64,000 nt of DNA. Source: UBA4877 sp002399345. GTDB lineage: Bacteria; Bacillota; Thermoanaerobacteria; Thermoanaerobacterales; UBA4877. A program made the position numbers and the translations under genes. The notes under the pieces were generated by a model. The model had not been told where the DNA came from and made no database searches. It saw nothing but the letters and a program-made list of their open reading frames with translations. Shown here in pieces: positions 26,499 to 35,032 of this stretch; positions within the stretch are counted from its first letter, which is position 1; the number at the start of each line of letters is the position of its first letter. The stretch spans positions 1 to 64,000 of the forward strand of contig DAIORT010000003.1 in assembly GCA_036752905.1 (NCBI GenBank), given 5' to 3'.

Positions 26499-27115
26499 CT
26501 TCCCACAGCCATGTATAACATTGCATTCATTACCGCGGCCGCCACATTGCTTCCTCCCTTTGTTCCCACGGTGGTTATGGAGGGAACATCGCATCCCCTT
26601 ATGTATTCCTTGGAATCCGCGGCTCCGACAAACCCCACGGGTACGCCGATGACCAGTGACGGATTCACTTTTTTCTCATTTATAAGCTCTCCCACCCTGA
26701 AGAGGGCAGTAGGTGCATTGCCGACAACAAATATATCCGTCCCGTCCGCTGTGGCAATTTCTACCGCGGCATAAGATCGGGTAGTGCCGTTTTCCTTAGC
26801 CATCTTGGCCGCCCTCTCATCATCGATATAGCATTTAAGCGTGGACTGTGACCTTGCAAGCGCCTTCTTATTGATACCCGACCAGGCCATTCTCGTGTCT
26901 GTAAATATGCAGCAGCCTCGTTTCAAAAGTTTTATACCCACCTCCACCGCATTATTTTTAAACACTGCTATGTCCTCATAGCCGGGGTCGCCCGTGGTAT
27001 GTATCATCCTCTCTACAACCCTGAGCTCGTCATCATCATAACTTTTATTTTTCATTCCCCCTTCTATAATCTCCATGCTCCGTCTCTCTATATCCGCCGG
27101 GTTATTTATGTACAT
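26495..27115 (-). CDS. cbiC: Precorrin-8X / cobalt-precorrin-8 methylmutase (CbiC/CobH)
   Basis: Moves the C11 methyl group to C12 to yield cobyrinic acid. The 206 residues carry IERRSMEIIE at the start, VERMIHTTGDPGYEDI with the catalytic histidine (MIHTTGD), and VGVPVGFVGAADSKE near the end. The ATG at 27115 has an AGGAGGG site about nine bases upstream. The open frame to 27214 would extend into cbiA. The gene overlaps the end of cbiA by 14 bases and the start of cbiD by four. Confidence 0.96.
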   Translation of the reverse strand: MYINNPADIERRSMEIIEGGMKNKSYDDDELRVVERMIHTTGDPGYEDIAVFKNNAVEVGIKLLKRGCCIFTDTRMAWSGINKKALARSQSTLKCYIDDERAAKMAKENGTTRSYAAVEIATADGTDIFVVGNAPTALFRVGELINEKKVNPSLVIGVPVGFVGAADSKEYIRGCDVPSITTVGTKGGSNVAAAVMNAMLYMAVGR

Positions 27116-28433
27116 ATGCTTTCTCCCTCCTATGGCTTTCCGCATAATCGAGCATAGACGAAAAGGCTTTTTTATTACCCAAAAAATTAATATGCGGGTA
27201 TCCGGCCAAAACATTTTTATAACTATAGCCGCATTCCCATGTTTTATCCCCCATAGCCTTCTTTATACTGAACATCGCCGGTCCCTCCACCCGGGCTACT
27301 GATTTATGGAACTCATGGGCGGAAAGCCTATCCCCGCGTTTACCAAGCATACAGTCACATTTAAGTATGATTTCTATGTACCCGAATCTCTGAAGTCTTT
27401 TTGTCAAACTGCTGCTTCCTTTGAATATGCCGACCATAAGTGAATCCTCTATGCTATCAGTAAGATACATAAAGCCTCCGCACTCGCCGTATAGACATCC
27501 GCCGCTATCTGCGTATGATTTAATGGCAGACAGCATGTCCTTATTGCCGGCAAGCTCATGTGCGAAAACCTCCGGATAGCCTCCTCCTATGTACAGAAGA
27601 TCACATTCGGGCGGCGATTTATCTTCAAGAGGTGAAAAGTACTCCACATTGCAGCTTTCTTCCAGCATCCTGAGGTTCTCCCTGTAATAAAAGGAAAAGG
27701 CCTTATCATATGCGACAGCAGCCGTGATGTTTCTCTTATTCATATGACCAGAAGGTACTCCGTGAATATTTTTCATAAGCTGTATAAGCAGATTTAAATC
27801 GATATGTTCTCTTACCACAGACGCTATTTTTTCTATCCTTTGCTCTATATCATCGATTTCACTACACTGAACAAGGCCCAGATGCCTGCTTTCAATTGCC
27901 GCGCCTGGAATATCAGGTATATAACCAAGCACGGGAATCCCTGTATACTCCTCTATCTGACTCTTCATCATGTCATAAATTCTTTTGCTGACCCTGTTTA
28001 ATATGACCCCCGCGATGCTTGAACCCCCGAAATCAACCATTCCTTTTATTTTTGGTATCGCAGAAAACATCTCTCCGCTTGGAGTATAGACAAGTATTGA
28101 GTTTACATTTAACAGCTTGGATATGTCATAACTCGAATCTTCAAATGTATTATACAGCCCGTCATAGTAGCCCATTGCTCCCTCTATGATACAGTAATCG
28201 CCTTCGCCCATGCTTATGGAACTTTTAACACCGTCCCTTCCCTGAAGAAATGTGTCCAGGTTACCCGCCTTTTTCTTTGAGGCCTGGCCGATAAAGGAAG
28301 TGTCTATATAATCCGGTCCTGTTTTAAAACCGCATACATTAAGGCCCATTTTAAGTAGAGCCCTTATTATTCCGATAGTAACCGTTGTCTTCCCCCCGCC
28401 GCTGGACGGTGCCACGATCATTATCCCTTTCAT
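27102..28433 (-). CDS. cbiA: Cobyrinate a,c-diamide synthase (CbiA)
   Basis: ATP- and glutamine-dependent amidation of the a and c carboxylates of cobyrinate. The 443 residues combine an N-terminal dethiobiotin-synthetase-like P-loop domain (APSSGGGKTTVTIG, 8-21) with a C-terminal class I glutamine amidotransferase domain holding the catalytic cysteine in YGECGGFMYL. The operon makes this diamide, but the later enzymes CbiP, CbiB, CobU and CobS are not in the window. It follows cobO after 39 bp. Confidence 0.97.
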   Translation of the reverse strand: MKGIMIVAPSSGGGKTTVTIGIIRALLKMGLNVCGFKTGPDYIDTSFIGQASKKKAGNLDTFLQGRDGVKSSISMGEGDYCIIEGAMGYYDGLYNTFEDSSYDISKLLNVNSILVYTPSGEMFSAIPKIKGMVDFGGSSIAGVILNRVSKRIYDMMKSQIEEYTGIPVLGYIPDIPGAAIESRHLGLVQCSEIDDIEQRIEKIASVVREHIDLNLLIQLMKNIHGVPSGHMNKRNITAAVAYDKAFSFYYRENLRMLEESCNVEYFSPLEDKSPPECDLLYIGGGYPEVFAHELAGNKDMLSAIKSYADSGGCLYGECGGFMYLTDSIEDSLMVGIFKGSSSLTKRLQRFGYIEIILKCDCMLGKRGDRLSAHEFHKSVARVEGPAMFSIKKAMGDKTWECGYSYKNVLAGYPHINFLGNKKAFSSMLDYAESHRREKAYVHK

Positions 28434-28472
28434 AAGCTATCGCTCCTTAAAGCTCATTTACATATATTAAAA

Positions 28473-28988
28473 TCAGCATTCAATTCCCGTCCGTGCCTCT
28501 ACTCCTTTTGTATAATAATGCTTAATCTCCTTCATCTCGGTAACAAGATCAGCCATTTCTATTATTTCATCGGGCGCATTCCTGCCTGTTAGTATAACCT
28601 CTACCCCCGGCGCCCTGCCTTTAAGCATCTTTATAACCTCATCCACAGTAAACAGCTTATAGTAAAGAGCTATGTTTATCTCATCTAAGACAACAATATC
28701 GTATTTGCCGGACGAAAGAATCTTTGCACACTCTTCAAGGCCGTGCCTGGCCCGGCCAATGTCCTCATCGGTGGGTTCGTTATAGATAAAGCAGTCCCTA
28801 CCGTATTGCTTCATGGTAAAACCTTTAAGGAAGTTAACCGCATCCAGTTCGCTGTATCTCATCCCTTTGACAAACTGGGCAAAGTACACACTCTTGCCTG
28901 CACACACCGCCCTCAGCGAAAGTCCGAGAGCGGCTGTTGTCTTGCCCTTGCCGTTTCCCGTATATACCTGAATGTATCCCTTCTGCAT
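28473..28988 (-). CDS. cobO: Corrinoid adenosyltransferase (CobO/BtuR type)
   Basis: Attaches the 5'-deoxyadenosyl group from ATP to cob(I)yrinate or cobalamin to make the coenzyme form. The 171 residues include the P-loop GNGKGKTTAALGLSLRA at 12-28, VLDEINIALYY and VILTGRNAPDEI, all family markers of the CobA/CobO/BtuR type. It lies between cbiK and cbiA in the riboswitch-controlled operon and would serve both imported and newly made corrinoids. Confidence 0.96.
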   Translation of the reverse strand: MQKGYIQVYTGNGKGKTTAALGLSLRAVCAGKSVYFAQFVKGMRYSELDAVNFLKGFTMKQYGRDCFIYNEPTDEDIGRARHGLEECAKILSSGKYDIVVLDEINIALYYKLFTVDEVIKMLKGRAPGVEVILTGRNAPDEIIEMADLVTEMKEIKHYYTKGVEARTGIEC

Positions 28989-29050
28989 TTTATACTCCTC
29001 CCAACTATTATTTATAGTTTTGCATCAAACCTTTGATACCAGTCAAATTG

Positions 29051-29857
29051 TCAAACTGTGGCATTCACCTGCAATTGCATATCCTTTATATGCTTAATAT
29101 ATATGTCCTGAAAAGCAGTATTTTCACCCAGGCCATGCATGTATGCATCTACGGCAAAACCCTCTCGTTTTAAAATGCTGCTCCATGAACCGCCGCCTGT
29201 GCCCACCATGTCATTGGTTGCATGATCTCCCGCCACAAGCATGAAGGGCATCAGTGTGACGCTTTTAATGCTCCTGCTTTTTAGCAGTGGAATGATATCT
29301 TCTATGGCAGGATAGCCCTCCACCGTTGCCACATATACTCCATCAAGCCTATTATATTTAAGCACCATTTGGAGCTCACAATAACATGCGTTGGCAAAAT
29401 GTGCGGTCCCATGTGCCATCAGCAAAACCGCATGACCTTTTTCCGGTACGGTAAGCTGCTCTTTTAATGCGTTTACTGCCGCTGCATAATCGTCATAGTC
29501 ATGCAGTGCGGGTTTTCCCAGCACTATTTTTCCAAATGCTCCCCTGCCCGCATATTCCTCAGCAATTTTCCCGACTTCTTCATACTCGATACCGGGTATT
29601 ATATGCAGCGGTTGCACAATTACCTCGTTGAAACCGTCTGCCTTCATCCTGGCCAAGGCCTGGCCCACACTATCCACTCTCATACCGTATTTTTCTTTCA
29701 GCCTCTTGATGACGATGCCGGAAGTAAATGCTCTTCTCACTTCATAATCCGGAAAGAATCGCTTTATACTGTCTTCACAGCTTCCAATGCAAGACTGCAA
29801 AGTATTTATATGGGTTGTCCCGAAACTGACAACAAGTATGCCTTTTTTCCTAATCAT
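29051..29857 (-). CDS. cbiK: Anaerobic cobalt chelatase (sirohydrochlorin cobaltochelatase, CbiK)
   Basis: Inserts cobalt into sirohydrochlorin without ATP, the entry of the anaerobic pathway. The 268 residues match CbiK: GILVVSFGTTH at the N-terminus, a central VLLMAHGTAHFANACY with a metal-binding histidine, and VTLMPFMLVAGDHATNDM with another. The ATG at 29857 overlaps the stop of the ABC ATPase gene by four bases. There is no signal peptide, so it acts in the cytoplasm, unlike some exported CbiK homologues. Confidence 0.95.
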   Translation of the reverse strand: MIRKKGILVVSFGTTHINTLQSCIGSCEDSIKRFFPDYEVRRAFTSGIVIKRLKEKYGMRVDSVGQALARMKADGFNEVIVQPLHIIPGIEYEEVGKIAEEYAGRGAFGKIVLGKPALHDYDDYAAAVNALKEQLTVPEKGHAVLLMAHGTAHFANACYCELQMVLKYNRLDGVYVATVEGYPAIEDIIPLLKSRSIKSVTLMPFMLVAGDHATNDMVGTGGGSWSSILKREGFAVDAYMHGLGENTAFQDIYIKHIKDMQLQVNATV

Positions 29858-30642
29858 CTTGTCACCGCCACACACTTAGGATAGAACACGGGACTGTCAC
29901 CGTCATAATTTATGTCTGTCTCCACCCTGAATACATTCCGCAGGTTGTAAACATTGATGACATCATGCGGGCTGCCCGACGAGAATACCTTGCCGTTATT
30001 TATGATTTTAATTTCATGAGAAAATCTCGCTGCCTGGTTGATATCATGCAGCACCATGATTACGGTAATGCCCTCATCTTTATTCAGCTGTCTGATAAGC
30101 TCCAGAAGTTCCAGCTGATAACAGATATCCAGGTATGTGGTGGGCTCGTCCAGCACAAGGAGCTCGGGTTTCTGAGCCAGAGCCATCGATATCCATGCCC
30201 TCTGTTTTTCACCGCCCGAGAGAACCCCCATTCGCTTATTTAAAAAACCGGTCATTCCCGTCATCTCCAGGGCCCATTCGGTTGCATGAGCATCTTCGCT
30301 CGTTTCCCGCTGCCACCATGACCTGTGTGCATACCGGCCATAGCTTACAAGCTCCTTTACGGTAAGGTCGCCCGGACATTCATGAATCTGTGATAAAAAA
30401 GCAACTTTTTTTGCAAAAGCATTAAAACTGTATGAGAAAACATCCCTGCCATCTAAAGAAATTCTTCCGCGGCCTGGCCTTATATTCCTGCATATGGCTC
30501 TTAATATTGTAGTCTTGCCCGACCCGTTGGGGCCGATGATAGATGTTATTCTGCCGCGGGTGATATTTAAATTCACACCGTCTATTATCTTCTTGTTTCC
30601 TAAAGTTATGTCCATATCTTTAACTTCAATTATATTCATCAT
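29854..30642 (-). CDS. btuD: ABC transporter ATP-binding protein, corrinoid/iron-chelate type (BtuD-like)
   Basis: ATPase of a periplasmic-binding-protein-dependent importer of the BtuCD/FecCDE class. The 262 residues have Walker A GPNGSGKTT (38-46), the LSGGEKQRAWI signature and Walker B LLVLDEPTTYLD. It overlaps the permease gene by four bases upstream and cbiK by four downstream. Binding-protein sequence alone cannot separate corrinoid from siderophore uptake. Control by a cobalamin riboswitch and co-transcription with cbi genes favour corrinoids. Confidence 0.9.
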   Translation of the reverse strand: MMNIIEVKDMDITLGNKKIIDGVNLNITRGRITSIIGPNGSGKTTILRAICRNIRPGRGRISLDGRDVFSYSFNAFAKKVAFLSQIHECPGDLTVKELVSYGRYAHRSWWQRETSEDAHATEWALEMTGMTGFLNKRMGVLSGGEKQRAWISMALAQKPELLVLDEPTTYLDICYQLELLELIRQLNKDEGITVIMVLHDINQAARFSHEIKIINNGKVFSSGSPHDVINVYNLRNVFRVETDINYDGDSPVFYPKCVAVTR

Positions 30643-31661
30643 CTTTCCCTCCTCAAGAGGTATAAGAAAAAAGGTGCGCCAAGCGTTGCGGTAATAACGC
30701 CGACGGGAATCTCCTGCGGACTGAACATGGTACGTGCCAGTGTATCACTAAGTATAAGCAGGCCTGCGCCTAATATTGCCGACCCCGGGATCAAATATTT
30801 ATGATCCGAACCTATGAGCAGCCTTACCGTGTGGGGAACGATCAGCCCGATAAAACCCAGAAGGCCCGCCACGCTGACCGAACTGGCGGCAAGCACTGCA
30901 GCTATGGCGGTCAAAATCATCCTGTCCGTCTCCACATTTAATCCCAAGCCCCTCGCTGTATCATCACCTAGTACCAGGATATTCTGTTTTTCCGACATAA
31001 TAAAAGCTGCAATGCATCCTATTATTGTATACGGCAATATCATCCTTACATGGGGCCAGCTGCGTGCCGACAGCCCGCCAGACATAAACATAAGCGCCCC
31101 GCTGACCCTATCGCTATAAAATACCAGCAGGCCGGATATAAGCGCGCTCAATAATGAGGAAACAGCAACCCCAGCAAGTATCACCCTCAGCGGTTGTATA
31201 CCGCCCTTCCATGCAAGCATATATATCAGGATTGCCGCTCCCATTGCTCCTATGAAAGCTGCCGGTGGTACCAGATAGGAAAGCTGGGGAAATAAAATCA
31301 ATATTATAATACCAGCCAGGCCTGCACCTGAAGAAATCCCGATGATGTGAGGATCTGCGAGGGGATTTCGCATAACCCCCTGCAATATACACCCCGAGAC
31401 AGCAAGATTTGTACCCACCAGGCCGGCCACTATCGTCCGGGGCAGCCTAATATTCCATATCACCTGCCGCATCGGTCCCTCTTCTTTATTAAAAAGCGTA
31501 TGTACTATATCGGGAACAGAAATTTTCATGGTACCCACTGCGTTGCTTATAAAAAAAGCTGCAACGGTAAAAATAGTAAAAATGAGCAATATAAAGATTT
31601 TCCATCGTGAGCTGTCTTTGAAATTTCTCTTTTCCTCAGTTTTAATCGTCCGTATCGCCAT
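30639..31661 (-). CDS. btuC: ABC transporter permease, corrinoid/iron-chelate type (BtuC-like)
   Basis: Membrane channel of the same importer, a FecCD/BtuC-family permease with roughly ten hydrophobic segments over 340 residues. Typical blocks are RLPRTIVAGLVG, GCILQGVMRNPLADPHIIGISSGAGLAG and GFIGLIVPHTVRLL. It overlaps the binding-protein gene by 20 bases and the ATPase gene by four. The substrate is inferred from the riboswitch and operon, as for the ATPase. Confidence 0.92.
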   Translation of the reverse strand: MAIRTIKTEEKRNFKDSSRWKIFILLIFTIFTVAAFFISNAVGTMKISVPDIVHTLFNKEEGPMRQVIWNIRLPRTIVAGLVGTNLAVSGCILQGVMRNPLADPHIIGISSGAGLAGIIILILFPQLSYLVPPAAFIGAMGAAILIYMLAWKGGIQPLRVILAGVAVSSLLSALISGLLVFYSDRVSGALMFMSGGLSARSWPHVRMILPYTIIGCIAAFIMSEKQNILVLGDDTARGLGLNVETDRMILTAIAAVLAASSVSVAGLLGFIGLIVPHTVRLLIGSDHKYLIPGSAILGAGLLILSDTLARTMFSPQEIPVGVITATLGAPFFLYLLRRER

Positions 31662-32649
31662 ATACTTCCGGATACACCGCCTTCGCCATGTATTCTACAG
31701 CCTCGTCAAATCTTGCTCCCGGATTAGAAAGAAAAAGATTCTGTGGAAGATAAGCGATCTTGCCCTCTTTCACAGCTCTCAGGCCACTCCATGCCGGATT
31801 GCTTTCAAGATCCTTCTTGATCCTGCCCTCTGCATCATCCTTTGACTTCACCATGGTGGTAACCAGTATCACATCGGGATCACTCTCGACTATTTTTTCC
31901 ATACTAAAAGGCGCATTCTCGGTTCCCATCTTTTCAGGCTTTATTCCCGAAGCTATGTTTTCAATCTTAAGGATATCCGCGACATTCCCAGCAATACTGT
32001 CTTCCAGCTTGACAGAAACATCATGGGAGGTAACATATAAAATTACAACCTTTTTATTTTTTTCAGGAAGTTTTGATACAATTTCACCTACATTTTGTTT
32101 CATATTACTAATAAGTTTATCCGCTTTCTCGGAATCTCCGCATATTTTGCCGATCAGCTCATAGTTTTTAGCCACGTCATCATAGGTCTTCATATTGAGC
32201 GAAACCACAGGTATATCATTGGTTTCCAGCATAGAGGTATACTTATCATGGATTCCGACCTCCGATATCACAAGGTCAGGTTGGAGCGACACCAGCTTTT
32301 CCATATCGATATTATAAACCTTTCCGATGGTGGGAAGATCTTTGGTTCCTTTAGGCAATGTACTCTCATCGCTTACATCGCACCTAGCTGCAGACTTTCC
32401 ACCCACATCATACAATGCATTTAAAAATGTTCCTAAAGCAATGATCTTCTTGGGTTTTTTTTCAAGTTTGACGGTGCGTCCCGCATCATCCTTTATGGTC
32501 ATAGGATAAACGGCGGCCGCCTGTTTAGTCTTACCGGCTTCAGGCTGCGTGCTGTTCTTTGACGTATTCTGTGAATCCTGGCCGCAGCCGGTCAAAGCCA
32601 ACACTACAACCATCATTAATGTCAGCAGTCTTGCAGTAAATTTCTTCAT
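31642..32649 (-). CDS. btuF: ABC transporter substrate-binding lipoprotein, corrinoid type (BtuF-like)
   Basis: Extracellular binding protein that delivers ligand to the BtuCD-like permease. From the ATG at 32649 the 335 residues start with a lipoprotein signal ending in the lipobox LTGC (Cys near residue 22), a Ser/Thr-rich linker, and then a PF01497-type fold (KKIIALGTFLNALYDVGG, PDLVISEVGIHD). It is the first gene of the corrinoid uptake and biosynthesis operon. The upstream in-frame ATG at 32685 is less likely, because the lipoprotein signal begins at MKKF. Confidence 0.9.
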   Translation of the reverse strand: MKKFTARLLTLMMVVVLALTGCGQDSQNTSKNSTQPEAGKTKQAAAVYPMTIKDDAGRTVKLEKKPKKIIALGTFLNALYDVGGKSAARCDVSDESTLPKGTKDLPTIGKVYNIDMEKLVSLQPDLVISEVGIHDKYTSMLETNDIPVVSLNMKTYDDVAKNYELIGKICGDSEKADKLISNMKQNVGEIVSKLPEKNKKVVILYVTSHDVSVKLEDSIAGNVADILKIENIASGIKPEKMGTENAPFSMEKIVESDPDVILVTTMVKSKDDAEGRIKKDLESNPAWSGLRAVKEGKIAYLPQNLFLSNPGARFDEAVEYMAKAVYPEVYGDTDD

Positions 32650-32726
32650 TTCATTTTCTCCTTTTTTAAATTTGATATATGTCACCAGACCATTATATCC
32701 GGATCAAGGCTATATATCCGCATATT

Positions 32727-32780
32727 AAAAAAATCCTGCTGCGGCAGGAATAACATAAAAAACCATTCGGGAAAATGGTT
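32727..32780 (-). terminator. Two tandem terminator hairpins in the riboswitch expression platform
   Basis: On the minus strand, AACCATT/AATGGTT (32761-32780) followed by six T is succeeded by TCCTGC/GCAGGA (32734-32749) followed by seven T. Both lie between the cobalamin aptamer and btuF and would end transcription when ligand is bound. Confidence 0.75.
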
Positions 32781-32822
32781 TATCATTTTTAATAAAGCAC
32801 TATACTTCCCGCCGAAGCAATA

Positions 32823-32980
32823 CCATATAGTTGCAGGCAGGTCTCCTGGCTCACGCGTCATCCTCCTCCGTCCTTCCCGGCCTATGCCAGTGGACCACGG
32901 AATCGTCTTCGTATACAGTAGCGGGGGCTGCAGCGGATTTTTACCGCTTTCCCTTTTAAACTAAGTACCTGAAACCGTTA
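32823..32980 (-). promoter_or_regulatory. Cobalamin (adenosylcobalamin-class) riboswitch, btuF-cbi operon
   Basis: The minus strand contains the B12-box region (GCCAGGAGACCTGCC-like, near 32836-32855) and the conserved GCATAGGCCGGGAAGG and GCAGCCCCCGCTACTGT blocks of the cobalamin aptamer. A promoter precedes it and tandem terminators follow it. It should lower expression of the uptake and corrin operon when coenzyme B12 is plentiful. Confidence 0.93.
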
Positions 32981-32993
32981 TTTATTTAACTTA

Positions 32994-33022
32994 ATTATAA
33001 CCATCTTCAAGCAGCAAATCAA
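32994..33022 (-). promoter_or_regulatory. Promoter of riboswitch 1
   Basis: Minus strand TTGATT (33017-33022), 17-base spacer, TATAAT (32994-32999), placed just before the aptamer. The second riboswitch has a promoter of the same design. Confidence 0.8.
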
Positions 33023-33064
33023 GGTCCAACATCTTTTCCACATCCTTTCCCTTAGGCCCCGTGG

Positions 33065-33394
33065 TTAATTGTGCATCTCTTTTTCCTTCGAATCCTCATG
33101 CTTGCTTCTCTCTACAAATCTTCCCAGATAATAGGCCAGGATTCCAACTCCGATTCCCGTCTGCACACAAAAGAGCAAACTCTCGACCTCCCCCGGCAGT
33201 TCTCCACCGATCCACCTCTCCATAACAGGCGTAAACCAAGGTTTATACTCCCTGCCTATGATTTTGGAAATCTCCTCACTTCCGGCATCATCAGAGCCGC
33301 CGAATTCTACACCTTTTAATGTAAACAGCGGTATAATGGCTATCAGCACCGCTATTACCAGTAGAATTATAATTTTCTTTTTCTTTTCTCCCAT
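33065..33394 (-). CDS. cbiN: Cobalt transport protein CbiN
   Basis: Small accessory subunit of the ECF-type cobalt importer CbiMNQO. The 109 residues have two membrane segments (about 7-26 and 82-98) on either side of an extracellular loop containing FGGSDDAGSEE and YKPW, the CbiN pattern. It abuts the cbiM stop. The gene is last in the cbiQ-cbiO-cbiM-cbiN operon under the second cobalamin riboswitch. Confidence 0.93.
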   Translation of the reverse strand: MGEKKKKIIILLVIAVLIAIIPLFTLKGVEFGGSDDAGSEEISKIIGREYKPWFTPVMERWIGGELPGEVESLLFCVQTGIGVGILAYYLGRFVERSKHEDSKEKEMHN

Positions 33395-34146
33395 TAGTTT
33401 TTCTCCTCCTTTAACACCCCGAGGCCTATCATTTCGGACTTCGCATATGTTTCAAGGCACATAATAATTACGACGGTCAGAATTCCTTCAATAATCGACA
33501 ACGGCAGCTGGGTCGGTGCAAACACAGCGAGGAATTTTACTATGGAAGTTGAAATCCCGCCGCTTTGCGAAGGATAAGCAAGTGCTAGCTGCAAGCTGGT
33601 CACACAATAAGTGAACAGGTCTCCCAATGTTGCCGCCAGGAAAATACCCACATACCTGTTGGTTTTAAGCTTTTGACATAATTTATATATGCCATAAGAA
33701 ACAAACGGGCCTGCTATAGCCATTGAAAATGTATTAGCACCAAGGGTAGTCAATCCACCATGGGCAAGCAGGATAGCTTGAAAAATCAATACGATTATTC
33801 CTAATATACTGACTGCACTGGGTCCGAATAAAATTGCGCCCAGTCCCGTCCCCGTCATATGTGAACAGCTTCCTGTTACCGACGGTATCTTCAAAGATGA
33901 AATCACAAAAATAAATGCGCCCGCCATTGCAAGGATTGTAATGGATTTACGGTTTTCGGACAGCGCTTTTTTGATGGACAAATAACCTGCTATAAGGAAC
34001 GGGACACAGATCACTCCCCATAAAATACAGTACATCGGCGGAAGATATCCTTCCATGATGTGCATTGCATTTGCGGTTGGAACTATTCCCAAAGTCAATA
34101 CGTAAACAGAAATAACGGTAACCATCTTTTTCTCCTTATTGCTCAT
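33394..34146 (-). CDS. cbiM: Cobalt ECF transporter S component CbiM
   Basis: Substrate-specific membrane subunit that captures cobalt. The 250 residues begin with a signal-like segment, after which AMHIMEGYLPP supplies the N-terminal metal-binding histidine (exposed after processing in characterised CbiM). About seven hydrophobic segments follow, with GLGAILFGPSAVSILG and HGGLTTLGANTFSMAIAGP typical of the family. It lies between cbiO and cbiN. Confidence 0.95.
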   Translation of the reverse strand: MSNKEKKMVTVISVYVLTLGIVPTANAMHIMEGYLPPMYCILWGVICVPFLIAGYLSIKKALSENRKSITILAMAGAFIFVISSLKIPSVTGSCSHMTGTGLGAILFGPSAVSILGIIVLIFQAILLAHGGLTTLGANTFSMAIAGPFVSYGIYKLCQKLKTNRYVGIFLAATLGDLFTYCVTSLQLALAYPSQSGGISTSIVKFLAVFAPTQLPLSIIEGILTVVIIMCLETYAKSEMIGLGVLKEEKN

Positions 34147-34198
34147 CTCACTACCTCCTATATAAATAATTTATCATTTGGCTTTTAAAATACATAAC

Positions 34199-35020
34199 TT
34201 AAAGGATCCTCTTAAATTCCTGGATACTCCTGGGGTAAACCCCTTCATCCCTCAATATATGCTTTTCTACAAGCAGCTCATAAAATTCCAATAGAGTAGG
34301 TTGTTTCAGGTTTGCCTGTTTTAAAACCGCCTTGTTTAGAAAAATTTCCAATGGTGTCCCGTCTGCAATAATTTTTCCCCGGCAGAATACAAGGATCCTC
34401 TCAGCCCATCTGTATGCGAAATCCACATCATGTGTGGAAATTAATATTGTCTTTCCTTCAGAATCCAATTTAGCTAAGACTTCTTCCAGCATCAAAGTAT
34501 TAAAGGGATCCAGGCCTGCCTCCGGTTCATCAAATATAATAACCTCCGGTTCCATGGCGATTATATCCGCAATACTTACACGTTTTTTCTCACCTCCGCT
34601 CAAATAATGAGGAGGACGTTTCTTATAATCAGAGATATCCATGTATGACATTGCCTTATTAACCCGTTTTAAAACCTCGTCTTTTGGCAGTTTTAAATTC
34701 ATCGGGCCAAAACCGACTTCAGCTAAAACCGTGGATGCAATAATTTGATTATCGGGATCTTGAAATACAATTCCTATATTTTTTCTTAGCTCGTTTAAAT
34801 TCTTTTTATTAACGGTCATCTCTCTATAGACGATTTTTCCCTTATCAGGCGTATACACGCCGTTTAAGTTCAAAAAAAATGTGGATTTTCCCGATCCGTT
34901 AGATCCCATAACAGCAATTTTTTCACCTTTGCAGATATCCACTGTCACACCGTCCAATGCAGGCTTGCCGTTTCCATAGGCATAATACAGATCAATAGCC
35001 TCCAATATCTTTTCCCTCAT
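34199..35020 (-). CDS. cbiO: Cobalt ECF transporter ATPase CbiO
   Basis: ATPase driving the CbiMNQO importer. The 273 residues contain Walker A GSNGSGKST (38-46), the LSGGEKKRVSI signature and Walker B VIIFDEPEAGLDP, plus ILISTHDVDFAYRWAERI, all typical of cobalt/energy-coupling ATPases. It starts 12 bp after cbiQ. One ATPase gene is present, so the active transporter probably uses two copies of it. Confidence 0.95.
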   Translation of the reverse strand: MREKILEAIDLYYAYGNGKPALDGVTVDICKGEKIAVMGSNGSGKSTFFLNLNGVYTPDKGKIVYREMTVNKKNLNELRKNIGIVFQDPDNQIIASTVLAEVGFGPMNLKLPKDEVLKRVNKAMSYMDISDYKKRPPHYLSGGEKKRVSIADIIAMEPEVIIFDEPEAGLDPFNTLMLEEVLAKLDSEGKTILISTHDVDFAYRWAERILVFCRGKIIADGTPLEIFLNKAVLKQANLKQPTLLEFYELLVEKHILRDEGVYPRSIQEFKRIL

Positions 35021-35032
35021 AACGATTCCTTT

